From: Larimichthys crocea
Lineage: Eukaryota; Chordata; Actinopteri; Sciaenidae
Assembly: GCF_000972845.2 (NCBI RefSeq)
Contig: NC_040016.1
Coordinates: 22,488,807 to 22,552,806 of the forward strand
Direction of reading: 5' to 3'
Length of the DNA stretch: 64,000 bases
A program made the position numbers and the translations under genes. Positions 12,640-24,220 of the stretch are shown in pieces. Numbering within the stretch: position 1 is the stretch's first letter; every line of letters begins with the position of its first letter. A model generated the notes under the pieces. The model saw only the letters and a program-made list of their open reading frames with translations. It was not told the DNA's origin and searched no databases.

Positions 12640-15600
12640 ATGGATGTGAGCAGAATGGGCACAAATTTGATGAGCTGGAACGTAAGGGCGATCAATAAAC
12701 CGGCTAAACGGAGTAAGATCTTTTCACACTTAAGAGACCAGGGAGCAGAGATAGTATATTTGCAAGAGACACATTTGTTAAACAAGGACCACCTCAAACT
12801 GTATAGGGGAGGATTCAACCAGATCTACCATTCAAATTTTGATAGTAAGAGTCGAGGAGTGGCCATCCTTATACACAGGAATGTACAATTCATAGAAACA
12901 TCCGCCATAAAAGACAAACATGGTCGATACGTTATTGTAGTTGGGAAATTATTCAATATGCCAGTAGTGTTGGCAAACATATACGCACCCAATTGGGATA
13001 ATGTTCAATTTTTTAAGGATTTGTTTTCATTACTACCTAATTTGGACACACATAATTTGATCTTGGGGGGAGACTTGAATTGTGTCCTAGATTTAACTCT
13101 GGACCGCTCTAGCCCAACACCTAGTGTGCTAAGTAAATCTGCTCAATGCATTAACTCCTTTTGTAAAACATATGGTATATTCGATCCATGGAGATATGCA
13201 AATCCGACTACCAGACAGTACTCCTTTTATTCCCCGCCACACCAAACTTATACTAGAATTGATTATCTTTTGTTAGACAATAAATTGACCCCTATGGTAA
13301 TGAATGTAGAATACCCTGGTATAGTAATATCTGATCATAGCCCGGTCACACTGAAACTTAAATTCCCTGAGTATACACCACCTCAGAGGATGTGGCGTCT
13401 TAATAGTAGATTATTGGCTGATGATGATTTTAAAGAATTCATTAATTCGCAAATAGTTTTTTTCTTGGATCTTAATGATACTCCTGATATAAGCGGTGGC
13501 ACTTTATGGGAATCATTAAAAGCGTATATACGCGGACAAATCATTTCATACAGTGCTGGTGAAAGGAAAAGAAAAACGAAACGTACCACAGAATTAATGA
13601 AAGCAATAAAAGAAGTTGACCTGGCAAATTCTATGACTCCATCTGAGGAGCTGCATAAAAAAAGGATTTTGCTCCAGACTGAATATGACATCCTGACAAG
13701 TCAGCGTGAGGAGGATTTATATCTTAGGTCAAGACAAGATCTCTATGAACACGGTGAGCGCGCTGGTAAACTCCTGAGCTACCAGCTAAAACAATCAGCA
13801 GCTGCTGGTATGATAGTAGAGATAGGAGATAATGTGGGTAATAAAATTATAGATCAGAAGGGTATTAACAATCAATTTAAATCTTTTTATGAGGACTTGT
13901 ATACCTCAGAAATAAATGATAGGGACCGAGTGAAGAATTTCTTTGAAAACCTTGAAATACCATCGCTAGAGGCTGCAGATAGAGATAGATTAGAGGGGCC
14001 CATATCTGCCACGGAGATAGACAAGGCAATTCGGAATATGAAGACAGGAAAAGCGCCGGGCCCTGATGGGTACCCAAGTGAGTTTTATAAAACATTTGCT
14101 CCCAAACTGATACCCTTGCTTTGCAGAGTATTTAAGGAAATTCTTGATAAAAAAGCTCTGCCCCAAACAATGTCACAGGCCTTGATCTCTGTACTCCTTA
14201 AGAAGAATAAGGACCCACTTAAATGTGAGTCATACCGCCCAGTAAGTTTACTTGGATGTGATTATAAAATACTGACCAAAGTACTGGCAGCTAGAATTGA
14301 GCTCGCTATAAGTAAGATAATACATCCTGATCAGACAGGGTTTGTTGCAGGTAGACAACTCTCCAGCAATCTCCGCCGTCTGTTCAATGTGATATATACT
14401 GCTGAAGATAACATTATGCCAGAGATTGTGATATCCCTAGATGCCCACAAAGCCTTCGATAGAATAGAGTATTACTATCTGTTTACGGCCCTTGAGAGAT
14501 TCGGCTTTGGTCCTACATTTTGCTCGTGGATTGAAATAATTTATGCGAACCCCCAGGCTATGGTAAGAACAAATAATATCATATCTGAACCCTTCTCTCT
14601 GTTCCGGGGAACAAGACAGGGGTGCCCTTTGTCACCCCTGCTCTTTAATGTGGCAATTGAACCCCTTGCAATAATGCTGAGACAGGCTGCTGAATTGGTA
14701 GGAATACAAAGGGGGACACAAAACCATAGGCTGTCCTTATATGCTGATGATCTCCTCCTTTTCCTGTCAAACCCTGCCATTAGTATCCCGGTAGCCCTTG
14801 GTATTATCAAGGATTTTGGGAGGGTGTCGGGCTATAAAATTAACTTAAAAAAAAGTGTCCTTTTCCCCATTAATAAACAGGCGAGGAAACTTTCTTTCCG
14901 GGCCTATCCCTTTGCAACACATAAGGATAAATTCACATATTTAGGTGTTAATGTAACTAGTAAATATAAAGATTTACTGGACAATAACTTTAAAGTAGCA
15001 CTGGATAAAGCAAAGTTGGATATGGAGAGGTGGGCATCGCTCCCCTTATCGTTAGCAGGGAAGATAAATTCTGTTAAAATGACTATAATGCCACGGTTCC
15101 TCTATTTATTCCAGACGATACCAGTTTTCATTCCTAAATCATTTTTTAAGGAATTGAACGAATGTACATCTGCCTTTATTTGGAAAAAAACAGTCCCCAG
15201 GATAAGAAGAGAGTTTCTGGAGAGACAGAAAGAAGAGGGAGGCCTGGCTCTGCCGAACTATATGCACTATTATTTTGCTGCTAATATACATAAGTTGTTA
15301 TTTTGGGTCAAAGAGTTAGATGAGGATGAAACCCCGATATGGGTTCATATGGAAAGTTACGTCTCCAGCCCAGTGTCCTTGCGCTCCCTGGTCTGTGCTC
15401 CTCTACCCTTGAGCAAACATTTCTACACAAACAACCCGGTGGTATCTAATTCTTTGAAAATTTGGGTTCAATTCAGATCACATTTTAAAAACAGAAACGC
15501 CCTCCTATCTGCTCCCATCTATGGAAATCACTTGTTTTCCCCAGCCCTCGGGGGAATAGCCTTTAGGGAATGGCAAAGAGCTGGGGTGGAATGTGTAAAA

Positions 15601-16383
15601 CATCTTTTTAAAAATGGTACTTTTATGTCGGCTGCTCAACTGGAAAAGGACTATGGAATCTCCTCCAAGACTAATTACTTTAGATACTTCCAGGTTCGGG
15701 ACTTTGTGAAAAAGACATTCAGCCCCTCCCTCGAGCTTCCACAAAGCGGATGGATAGACGAGCTGATGGACACAGATCCGACTGCTAAAGGGACAATCTC
15801 CACACTATATGCAAATATTCAGAATGTGGCTTCCCCCTCCCTGGTCAGTGTAAGAAGGAAATGGGAGGAAGAATTGGGGCTGGACATATCAGAGGTTGAC
15901 TGGGGAGGAGCAGTAGATCTAGTACACTCTGCTTCTGTATGTGTGAGACACGGATTGATACAGTTCAAGGTGTTACACAGACTCCACTTGTCAAGGGAGA
16001 AACTGGCAAGAATGTACCAGGGGGCCGATTCGACCTGCCCCAGATGTAAACAGGTGCCAGCCAACTTATGCCACATGTTCTGGTCTTGTTCCAGGCTGAA
16101 AGACTTTTGGGCTAACATTTTTAGAACATTCTCATTCATTTATAATAAAGATATGGAACCAATGCCTCTGACGGCCATCTTTGGTGTGACACCGAGGGAA
16201 ACTCAACTAACAGCCTCTCAGAGGAAGGCAATTGCATTCACTTCACTGTTAGCTAGGAGACTGATTCTATTTAACTGGATAAAGGCAAACCCGCCCTCCA
16301 TAAACGCTGGGTGGAAGAGTGATGGCACACCTCAAATTAGACATCTCAGATTTACTATACAGGGCAACACAAGAATTCTCTAA
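12640..16383 (+). CDS. L1 ORF2: endonuclease and reverse transcriptase
   Basis: The longest frame can be opened at GTG 12628, but the first ATG is at 12640 and gives 1247 residues. It performs target-primed reverse transcription: the endonuclease nicks DNA and the polymerase copies element RNA. The N-terminal APE-type endonuclease shows SWNVR (N14), LQETHL (E43), GGDLN (143-147) and SDHSPV (231-236). The reverse transcriptase shows the APGPDG block, SLDAHKAFD (D601), RQGCPLSPLLFN and YADD (701-704), so the catalytic aspartates are D601, D703 and D704. A C-terminal zinc-knuckle-like motif has C1133, C1136, H1145 and C1150. The frame stops at 16381-16383, but a shifted frame continues with a plausible tail to TAA 16439-16441, suggesting a one-base frameshift near 16360. 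Confidence 0.92.
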   Translation: MDVSRMGTNLMSWNVRAINKPAKRSKIFSHLRDQGAEIVYLQETHLLNKDHLKLYRGGFNQIYHSNFDSKSRGVAILIHRNVQFIETSAIKDKHGRYVIVVGKLFNMPVVLANIYAPNWDNVQFFKDLFSLLPNLDTHNLILGGDLNCVLDLTLDRSSPTPSVLSKSAQCINSFCKTYGIFDPWRYANPTTRQYSFYSPPHQTYTRIDYLLLDNKLTPMVMNVEYPGIVISDHSPVTLKLKFPEYTPPQRMWRLNSRLLADDDFKEFINSQIVFFLDLNDTPDISGGTLWESLKAYIRGQIISYSAGERKRKTKRTTELMKAIKEVDLANSMTPSEELHKKRILLQTEYDILTSQREEDLYLRSRQDLYEHGERAGKLLSYQLKQSAAAGMIVEIGDNVGNKIIDQKGINNQFKSFYEDLYTSEINDRDRVKNFFENLEIPSLEAADRDRLEGPISATEIDKAIRNMKTGKAPGPDGYPSEFYKTFAPKLIPLLCRVFKEILDKKALPQTMSQALISVLLKKNKDPLKCESYRPVSLLGCDYKILTKVLAARIELAISKIIHPDQTGFVAGRQLSSNLRRLFNVIYTAEDNIMPEIVISLDAHKAFDRIEYYYLFTALERFGFGPTFCSWIEIIYANPQAMVRTNNIISEPFSLFRGTRQGCPLSPLLFNVAIEPLAIMLRQAAELVGIQRGTQNHRLSLYADDLLLFLSNPAISIPVALGIIKDFGRVSGYKINLKKSVLFPINKQARKLSFRAYPFATHKDKFTYLGVNVTSKYKDLLDNNFKVALDKAKLDMERWASLPLSLAGKINSVKMTIMPRFLYLFQTIPVFIPKSFFKELNECTSAFIWKKTVPRIRREFLERQKEEGGLALPNYMHYYFAANIHKLLFWVKELDEDETPIWVHMESYVSSPVSLRSLVCAPLPLSKHFYTNNPVVSNSLKIWVQFRSHFKNRNALLSAPIYGNHLFSPALGGIAFREWQRAGVECVKHLFKNGTFMSAAQLEKDYGISSKTNYFRYFQVRDFVKKTFSPSLELPQSGWIDELMDTDPTAKGTISTLYANIQNVASPSLVSVRRKWEEELGLDISEVDWGGAVDLVHSASVCVRHGLIQFKVLHRLHLSREKLARMYQGADSTCPRCKQVPANLCHMFWSCSRLKDFWANIFRTFSFIYNKDMEPMPLTAIFGVTPRETQLTASQRKAIAFTSLLARRLILFNWIKANPPSINAGWKSDGTPQIRHLRFTIQGNTRIL

Positions 16384-16663
16384 GGTCTGGCAGCCTTTTA
16401 TTTCCTATTTTGAAAATGAGTTTCCGTCTACTCCAACATAACTGCAGCTCCCCCCCCCCCCCCCCCCCCCCCCTCCTCTTTTTTTTTTTTTTTTTTTCTT
16501 CTCTAATTTCTAATTTGTTAATCTGGTTGTATAATAACTTTCATTCAAGATTATCTGTCTGTCTGGGGTATAGTTTTGTCTTACTTGTGTTTGGACTTGA
16601 GTTCGTTTTCTGTATGAATGTTATGCTTTTTGAAAACTCAATAAAAACACTTTGATTATTATT
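16384..16663 (+). other. L1 3' UTR and tail
   Basis: After the ORF2 stop come a pure C-tract (about 16450-16472), then a T-tract (about 16479-16497), then about 150 bp ending in AATAAAAACACTTTGATTATT. The last 150 bp recur almost unchanged at 18517-18684. The C-tract would read as a G-run on the other strand. Confidence 0.8.
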
Positions 16664-18275
16664 CTATCAGCACGTTGCTGCGCCCTTAGTTCCCTTTTGC
16701 CCCTCAACTCCTTTTGTTAAAAACAAGTCTAAAACTTTCATTAATAAAACACTTTTGTTTAATAACCTTTACAATCGGTTTTATGTTACTTCCTTCCATA
16801 CCCTTAATAATGGTCGTCACAGCAGGATTTTCTTTTTCCCTCCACGACCCGGGTCGCCACTCACCGCCGCCGCCGGCAGTGCACTAAAACGACAGGCCGG
16901 AGGTTAATAAAACATAACCAAATGGAAACCCGACATCTTCCGCCCCGATCGACCGGAAGGAGGACGGGGAACAGTAAGTGACCAGCCCTGATAGCCCACT
17001 CATCCGTATAATCACATCCCGCTATTAGCATACCGCAGCTATCTGATGCCATTTGTTGTATCAGGGATAAGCATTGGAGCGCTCATTAGTCACATGCATG
17101 GCTCCTGGATTGGGCCTGACAGAGGAAGCCGGGCGCGAGATTAATACGGCGAGAGAAGAAGGGTGGAGGGACGATGTAAAGGGTGGATTGAGCGGATGGA
17201 TGGTAGATGTATTTGACGGTGGGATATTTGACAGATGAGATGAAAAAGACTGAAAATTGATGGATAGATCGGATGATAATAGGTGGATAATGGAGTGTGG
17301 TCACAAGCAGGATCGGACCGAACTGCAGGGTTTTACATGCACGGACGCCATACTTTTTGATTTGAGATTTGGAAGATCGTACTCGGGGCAATCAATCTTC
17401 AAATGAATCGTTAAAAGTGTTTATCAAGCAAGTGGCGGCTGTGTTTAATAAAATAAACTTTCAAAAAGGATCATTACGCTAAATTAATAACTTCATCACT
17501 CAAGGGGGAACTTAATGGATTCGTCAGTTTAAAGTGAGAGCTGCGAAGGCCAATCCACTTCACGAGCATCGTGATCTCCCCTTGTTTGGTCCTCGCACGT
17601 ATTAAGAGCCGGAGATTTGATCTGTGAGTTTACAGCCTGCATGTTTTAAATAACTTCTGTTCATCATTTCATCAGCTTCGAGTGGCTTTTGACTGGTGCG
17701 TTCCCTGAACTGTAGGGATGAATCGTGACTGGGAAGACTTCAGGTTCTGGGTGTTTGCAGAGCTGCATGTTACAAAAAGGATTTACAGTGTGTAGGATTT
17801 GGATGACAACACCGCAGATGCGATTCCCAAGCAGTAGAAGAAACTAATGGAAGAGGTACCCATAAAAACACTTGCCAACCTTTTTGATAATCAGTTGCTC
17901 ATTTGATTCTTTTCTTAAAAGTAAGAAAACAGTTTCCTTGTTTCTTCAGTCCTCTATGACGGTTGAAAATTGAAACATCTTCGGTTTGTGACAAAAGAAG
18001 ACATTGGGGACGTTACTTTTTTTGACATTTATGGACCAAAACTCATCGATTAACAGAAAAATGATTGACAGATTGATCATAATGGAAACACATCTTTAGT
18101 TCAGCCCATGGTAACGTTGGGCCTCCGATACCTGTGCTATATCTGAATCTCTCTTTATCTTTGGGTTTAGAAGTTTTTTTCTTTCATTTCACTCCATTTT
18201 CTGGACCACAATGACTAATTGATTTTAAAGAAAATGACCAACAGGTTGATCAATAATGGAAATCACTATTAGTTG
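16664..18275. other. Non-L1 segment between two L1 3' ends
   Basis: About 1.6 kb with no L1 similarity, no long open frame and mixed composition (GC-rich near 16850-16960). It lies inside the 15-bp target-site duplication pair, so it is either flanking DNA carried along by an L1 transcript (3' transduction) or a segment misplaced by the assembler next to the N gap. Toward its end two similar stretches begin ggaccaaaactcatcgatta (18034) and ggaccacaatgactaattga (18203). Confidence 0.55.
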
Positions 18276-18285
18276 NNNNNNNNNN
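18276..18285. other. Assembly gap (10 N)
   Basis: Ten unknown bases. The sequence to the right runs into an L1 3' end within about 140 bases. Confidence 1.
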
Positions 18286-18419
18286 ATTCAACTTTTATTT
18301 CGACTCGCTCTAAGTTCCCTTCTTCTACTATATGTTATTCTAGTATAATCAGTCTCCTGCGTTATAATCTATTGGACTCTAATTTGCTACTTTTTCTTTG
18401 GTGTTCCAGTCCGCTTGGT

Positions 18420-18423
18420 TGCT

Positions 18424-18515
<92 letters not shown>

Positions 18516-18684
18516 CTCTCTAATTTTCTAATTTGTTAATCTGGTTGTATAATAACTTTCATTCAAGATTATCTGTCTGTCTGGGTATAGTTTTGTCTTA
18601 CATTGTGTTGTAGGACTTGAGTTCGTGCTTTTCTGTATGAATGTTATGCTTTTTGAAAACTCAATAAAAACACTTTGATTATTA
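18420..18684 (+). mobile_element. Second L1 3' end
   Basis: From about 18517 the sequence matches the L1 3' UTR at 16503-16663 with a few small differences, through AATAAAAACACTTTGATTATT. It is preceded by an extreme T-run of about 89 bases (18427-18515), where the other copy has a C-tract plus about 19 T. No ORF2 sequence is present. It ends exactly at the right target-site duplication. Confidence 0.8.
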
Positions 18685-18699
18685 TTACGTCTCATAAAA
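18685..18699 (+). repeat. Target-site duplication, right copy
   Basis: TTACGTCTCATAAAA is identical to 10860-10874 and directly follows the second L1 3' end, not the first. Confidence 0.85.
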
Positions 18700-18730
18700 A
18701 ATAAGGCTGTCATGGATGTTTAATATCATC

Positions 18731-18757
18731 ACGCCGAAGACGTAAAGTCTTCGGCGT
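18731..18757. repeat. Perfect 11-bp hairpin
   Basis: ACGCCGAAGAC at 18731-18741 is exactly inverted at 18747-18757 with a five-base spacer. There is no trailing T-run and no adjacent gene, so a role as terminator or RNA gene is not supported. Confidence 0.7.
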
Positions 18758-18759
18758 CG

Positions 18760-20713
18760 TTTATCACCTCACATTACCTTTTTACCTCTGGTGTTCACAT
18801 TTATACTTAAAATGTCCTAAAAGTGGTGTTAAGAAAAAAAACATAACATTAACGTTTGTTTGCCACAGAGTTCATTTTCTGCAACAATCTAAAATCCCAT
18901 GGAAAATCCCATTGGGGTTTTGTTGAGGGATCCAGTGCAATGTTAACTTCTGGGTGAGCAGCACCTGCAGAGCAGACTGTTTGATAGTTTGACTCTTTGT
19001 TTGGAAAATTTAAAAAGTGCATTTTATTGATTTGAAACACTGACACAAGGATTATTGACGATCATTGACAGTCTTACAGGGATTGCGTCCATATTCAAAC
19101 TCTCCTGTGGAAACACAAAAGTCACAGTGCACACAAAGTATTACATGCACACGGGATATCTTGTGTGGATATCCGAGTGTGTTTCTGCTTGCTCTGTTTC
19201 TGCTGTGTGTGCAAATAACACTACAGCAGTTAGTTGAGCTCTGTCGTATGGCGATGCTGTCAGAATGAGCTAAAGCTGCCTGAAAAACCTGATTCTGGAT
19301 TCTGAAAGAAGTATGAAAGACTTTCTCATGCTAGAAACTTAGATTTTTTTATGCCCATGTACCCATAGGGACTCCATGCTTAGCTGTACCTGAACCTTAG
19401 TTTGCATTGACCCCAATCTTTCCCTGCTGTGATCTGTATCAACCTCACCCGGGTCATTAGATGGATATTTTGATTGAGGACTGCATTTCAAACAGAGATA
19501 ACAGCATGACGTCGTCTCCTTTCTTATTCTAACTTCTCAGGAAAGAGTTATTTAATACACATTTTTATTAATATCACAGGTACGCGGCGGTGTGCACATC
19601 TCTTCTATCTGTGTACTTTTGGCTCTTTAAGGTTGTTAATGAGTCTCTTCCTCCTGATCTTTGGGGATCAGCTGAGCTCTCTGTGATCCATCTCTTACAC
19701 TTTGCACCTGTCAAAGAGACAAACTGCAGCACCTCGGGGAAGAAGCGGGAGGTAAATGTAGGAGTAACCTCTAGCCTCGTTTCAGCCCACTTTTTCAAAT
19801 CGCCTTGGACGACTCGACGACTTTTACCACAGTTTAGCAACTTCTTCCTGCTGCATTAAGGGAAGCCCGCCAGAGTGAACACCTGGAGGAGAGAGTATAG
19901 GAACTACCCTCACAGTGCTCGTGAGCAGCTGAATTAGATATTTCTGTACACCGAGGTGTTAACGAAGGAGCAGACGATAATGAGCAGAGCAGCTGGGAAA
20001 GTTGGAGAAACACTTTCCCCTCCATCGACAATTTAAACATAATGGCCTGTTTGTGTAGTACCCGACAACTTATACATTTTAATGGAGGACCCGAGGGCTA
20101 AAAACAACCTGACGCAAGAGTGCTATTATTATTACAAAACACCGACATAATCTTTCAAATGTATGCTCGCATTTTCACCTGCAAACACACACTGTGACAG
20201 GTGTTTTGTTTGAAAGCACCATCAGGAATGAATAGATTATACACACACACATGCATACATGTATGAAGGCAGTTACAGCAACAATACGTAGAAGTCTCCC
20301 TCCAGAACCAGTGAAATAGTGTCAGTTTCATAATGTTGATTTAAGTGTGAAAAACAAACTAAAAGTAAAAATGAATTAAAGCTTGCTTCAAATGAAATCT
20401 GTTCCTGGCCTTTGCTCTTGGTCCTCTCTGTAATTTCCTCTCTCTCCTCCTTTTCTACTATCAAATAAAATTGCTATAAAGCTATAAAACAGATTTGGGC
20501 AACAACATGCCCTGAGCGCGGATAAACCGTCCCCAGCCTCCAGTCACGTATAATTGAATTATGAAACTGAATAGTGTTTAAAAACTCAAATGCTGCCCCC
20601 AAAATTTCCTCCAGCAGTTTGTAGTAATTTGAATAAATCCTATTATGAGATAAGTGAGGAGTCTTTGCAGCATCATTGGTAAGCAGCAGTTGTAGTGGCC
20701 ATTAACAGCTCTA
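18760..20713. other. No gene recognised
   Basis: Short open frames only (for example 19590-19859) without known domains or a plausible exon chain. No repeats of note. Confidence 0.5.
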
Positions 20714-20715
20714 CA

Positions 20716-20716
<1 letters not shown>

Positions 20717-20761
<45 letters not shown>
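20717..20761 (+). repeat. CA microsatellite
   Basis: An uninterrupted run of about 22 CA units. The Val-Cys repeats translated from the minus strand here are an artefact of this run. Confidence 0.97.
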
Positions 20762-20764
<3 letters not shown>

Positions 20765-20913
20765 TGCCTCCACACAAAGCCAAACAAAACCTCAGATACT
20801 CGTAGAAACATGCAGCTGAGCCAAAGACAAGGTCGGGAATCCAAATTCCCTCCAAGACAGACTCATTTTTTCTGACTTGCCCCATTTTTAATCTTGCCAA
20901 CAAAAATCTGATT

Positions 20914-21016
20914 GTGACGTCCCCACAGACTGTCTAAAACCTGGACGTAATCTCTGAGACGTCTTCACAGACTGTCTAAAACCTGGACGTAGTCTCCGTG
21001 ACGTCCCTACAGACTG
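20914..21016 (-). repeat. 42-bp minisatellite, about two and a half units
   Basis: The units contain CAGACTGTCTAAAACCTGG with starts 42 bases apart (20929 and 20971), flanked by gtgacgtccc. This is the reverse complement of the unit at 3271-3429. Confidence 0.88.
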
Positions 21017-24000
21017 CTGTCCTCATAGTGTTTACCGTTAGCGCTGCACACAGCAGAGTTTTGAGCTCTGTGATTGGATGTTTCTCACTGAAATGCACCT
21101 TGGCACCTTGGCAGTCTGTTCTTTTCTCACACAGGCATGTTCCTACATTTATACTGATGATTCAACTGAGCTGTCTCATATTTTCTGTGAGAAAAGACTT
21201 TTTTATTTGCAGACCCCTGGACAGCAATAATAACTCCTGCCATTTCACGACGTCTCCTCGGGTTGTTAAAAGTCCCAGACTCCCAGAAACAAGAGCAAGG
21301 ACATGACCTCCGAGTCCTCAGTGGTATCTACAGCCGTGCACTGTGTTATATATGACTGATAAGCTCTAATGTATTCAGCTGCTCCTGCCCTCTGTTTTCA
21401 AGGTTTTTCATAGGAAAAAATCCTTCAGCGGCAAAGACGCCGCTCAGACGTCCATCTGATGAATTTTATCAGCTCGGCGAGGAGCTTTTATTCTTCCCAG
21501 TGCACGACTGTATCTGCTGACATCCGGCTGCAGGATGTGACCTGGATTCAGAGGCATGCATGCATAGGTGCAGAGCGTTTCATCTCCAGGTGAATAATGC
21601 ATCAGAGGAAAAGGTTTCCAGAAAAGTTATGCAGCACAAGAACCTCCACAGTTTGTCGAGAAATCGGTACGAAATGAATGAGGATCGATTATGTTCACGT
21701 GAGGTGATGGAAACGTTTCATCGAGCAGATTCTGGTTCCCACAGATTGTTAAAGTAGAGATGAAAGCCGGGCCGTGGAGCTGGAAAAATAGGCTTTTCTC
21801 TGATTTATATGTGCTGTATGTCCCCTAGGCAACGGGTGGTCAGGAGAGGAAGGCGTTGCATGACAATGACGCTTTTAAAATTCAACAAGGCGTGTCGCTG
21901 CTTTGTCCGTGCGTTTAGTTTCAGTCATGCCAGGTCGGCGTGAGGTCTGTTTACATCGAGCATGTTTGAGCGATTATGTGGGAGAAATGTCAGATTCGAT
22001 GTTATCGTCGCTTTGAGGAGATTTCATCAGCAGGAGGAGTCGTTTGGTGTTTTATTTAAATTCGTCTTGGGGCAGTGAAACGTTTCTATTCTTACTGATG
22101 GTTCCAATTATTCAGTTGGACGTGGATTAGAGCGCTCGCATGCTGAAATGAAACACTCTGATGTGAAGTCTCTGGAATCACACACACAGGAGTCAGCAGT
22201 GGTCGGACTTTTGCTCCTGGTCTTCCTTCGTCCTCGCTTCCATTTCAAAGTTGTAATTTACAGTCTGCAGATACAGGCGCCGGGCAATTATGTAAAGGTT
22301 AGCATGACTAACGTCATGACCGGCTGACGGGAATGTGAAAGAGTCGCTTCTGTTTGCTGTGAGACTTCTGAAACCTGTGAATGAGAAGCTCTGAGCAGAG
22401 GCGCATTCATCTCTGCCTGTGTGGAGATTATTCCTAAAAATATTTTACAGAAAATTCAAGTCTGTTCTGAGCTGCTTATCTAAAGTTCTAAGTCTCTAAA
22501 AGTTTTTGTCCTCCTCCTTCAGGAAAGACGATAGTTCATTGTTCATGACTAACCTCCAATAGTCTCATTATTATTAGCCAATTAGCACGTTGTTGCCCTC
22601 GATCTAAAAAGCTGTTATGATCTTAACTCACAGTCCACCAAGAGCTGATGATAACAGCTGGTTTTATAGGAGATTGTAACCTTCCTCAATGTTCATGAAT
22701 GTCTTTTGGTAACTCCAGATTTGTGAAGCATAGTTTGCACTTCAAAATCCTCTTGTCTCGCTGAGTTTGAAGCACATCGGCAGTCGTACAAGGAGAAAAC
22801 TAAGAGTTAGTAAGTTTTAAAGAACGACAATTTGCTTGGAATAACTGAAAAGTTTCCAAACCCAACAATTCCCACCATGAGCAAGAACCTGGCCACAGTG
22901 GCAAGGAAAAACTTAAGAGGCCAAAACATCGAGCAGGACCTGGATCATGGTGGACAGACATCTGCCATCACTGGTTGGGTGTCCACATGAGTCCACATTG
23001 GGGTTAATGAACTATGAGAAACCTAAAGTTGATGTTGGAGGAAGACATCATGGTTTAGGTGAAATTATTAAGTCAACGTTGGCTTTTAGTTTCCAGGAAC
23101 ACGAAGTTTGGTTCTAGACATGACAGATGACAGACTCATTGAAGGTCAATGAACAAACCAGCTGCTGATTAAGACAGTGAGGCACAGTTGAAAGCTCCAG
23201 AAAAACTTAATAAGACTCATTTTTTGACCATTTTCAAGGTCAAGAAACGACCTTGGTTTGACTTTTAGGCTCAATAAAATCGATTATTCCAGACTAACCA
23301 AACGCTGGATTACAAAGCAACAATCCCTTTATGATGGGAAGTGTTGAGATTGCACCTATAACAGTCGGTTGAACAATTAATTGACTACTTTGACAACTTT
23401 TAATGTTGACCGACCAATAGTAGAATAGAAATTTCTATAAATATGAACATATGCCGGAGAGGATGATGCCTAATGACCTTGGCGAGGCTCTGACTTTTCC
23501 TCTAATGGACCCTCAGGATGAATTGTAATAACTTTGGTGACCTCTTAACCTTTTTATTCATCAGCATCAGTTTGTCGCATACTTTGGTTTATGACCACAA
23601 TCCCATCCCATCACGCCTCGGAGCTCATTTGGCTCAAAGCACCAATGTGCAGCCAAATTCATCATAATGGTCGAACCATCAGCAACCTCAAAGTCACCTG
23701 ATACACCTGCACCAAAGAGTTTTTGTTTAATTCATGTTACGGACGAGACGTATTGCGTGATTCACACGTGTGGTACGAACTCATCCCCTCCTCTGCTGAC
23801 CCACCACAGTCAGCGTAAACCTGAGGCAGGAGGCTTCCTCCTCTCCACACAGCTGCCGCCAAACAATTAGCACACACACGTTATCGACTGACACATTAAT
23901 TATTCTTACTGCCGTTTTCATTGTCGATCTTCTACCCGGCGGAACATTAAGCTCTTTCTGATGTGCAATTACCAAAGCGGTCGCTAATGAAGCCAGAAAA

Positions 24001-24220
24001 CAGTGTTAAACACAGTCATGACTGTGACTGTTTATTTATGGGCCTGCAGAGAATCTGAGCACATACAGGAAGATTCATAAGCACGTCACGTAAACAATCC
24101 AAGGAAATGATCGTCCCCGTGTCCTCTTTTTATTGTTACTGTTTGCTCCAGATGCAAACGTGACGCCTCAGGAGTAAAACCGTTTTAATGCAGCCTGAAA
24201 TTAAACTTCTGACTTTACAC
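21017..24220. other. No gene recognised
   Basis: Open frames are short and scattered. A piece near 23445-23530 (gatgatgcctaatgaccttgg, then cttttcctctaatgg) looks like the common fish repeat also seen near 9629 and 4690. No gene, RNA or regulatory site could be supported. Confidence 0.5.

Larger units (their letters stand above)
10875..16663 (+). mobile_element. Near full-length L1-clade LINE
   Basis: Order of parts: 5' UTR of about 169 bp, ORF1, inter-ORF spacer of about 670 bp, ORF2 with endonuclease and reverse transcriptase, 3' UTR with C- and T-tracts, a polyadenylation signal (AATAAAAACA near 16640), and a short ATT-rich tail. Both ORFs are open over essentially their full expected length and the YADD active site is intact, so the copy is young. 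It differs from a perfect element in an apparent frameshift at the very end of ORF2. The true right border at this locus is uncertain because the flanking duplication lies 2 kb further on. Confidence 0.9.

Noticed and set aside
18731..18757. Rho-independent terminator
   Set aside because: There is no T-run after the stem and the context is eukaryotic.
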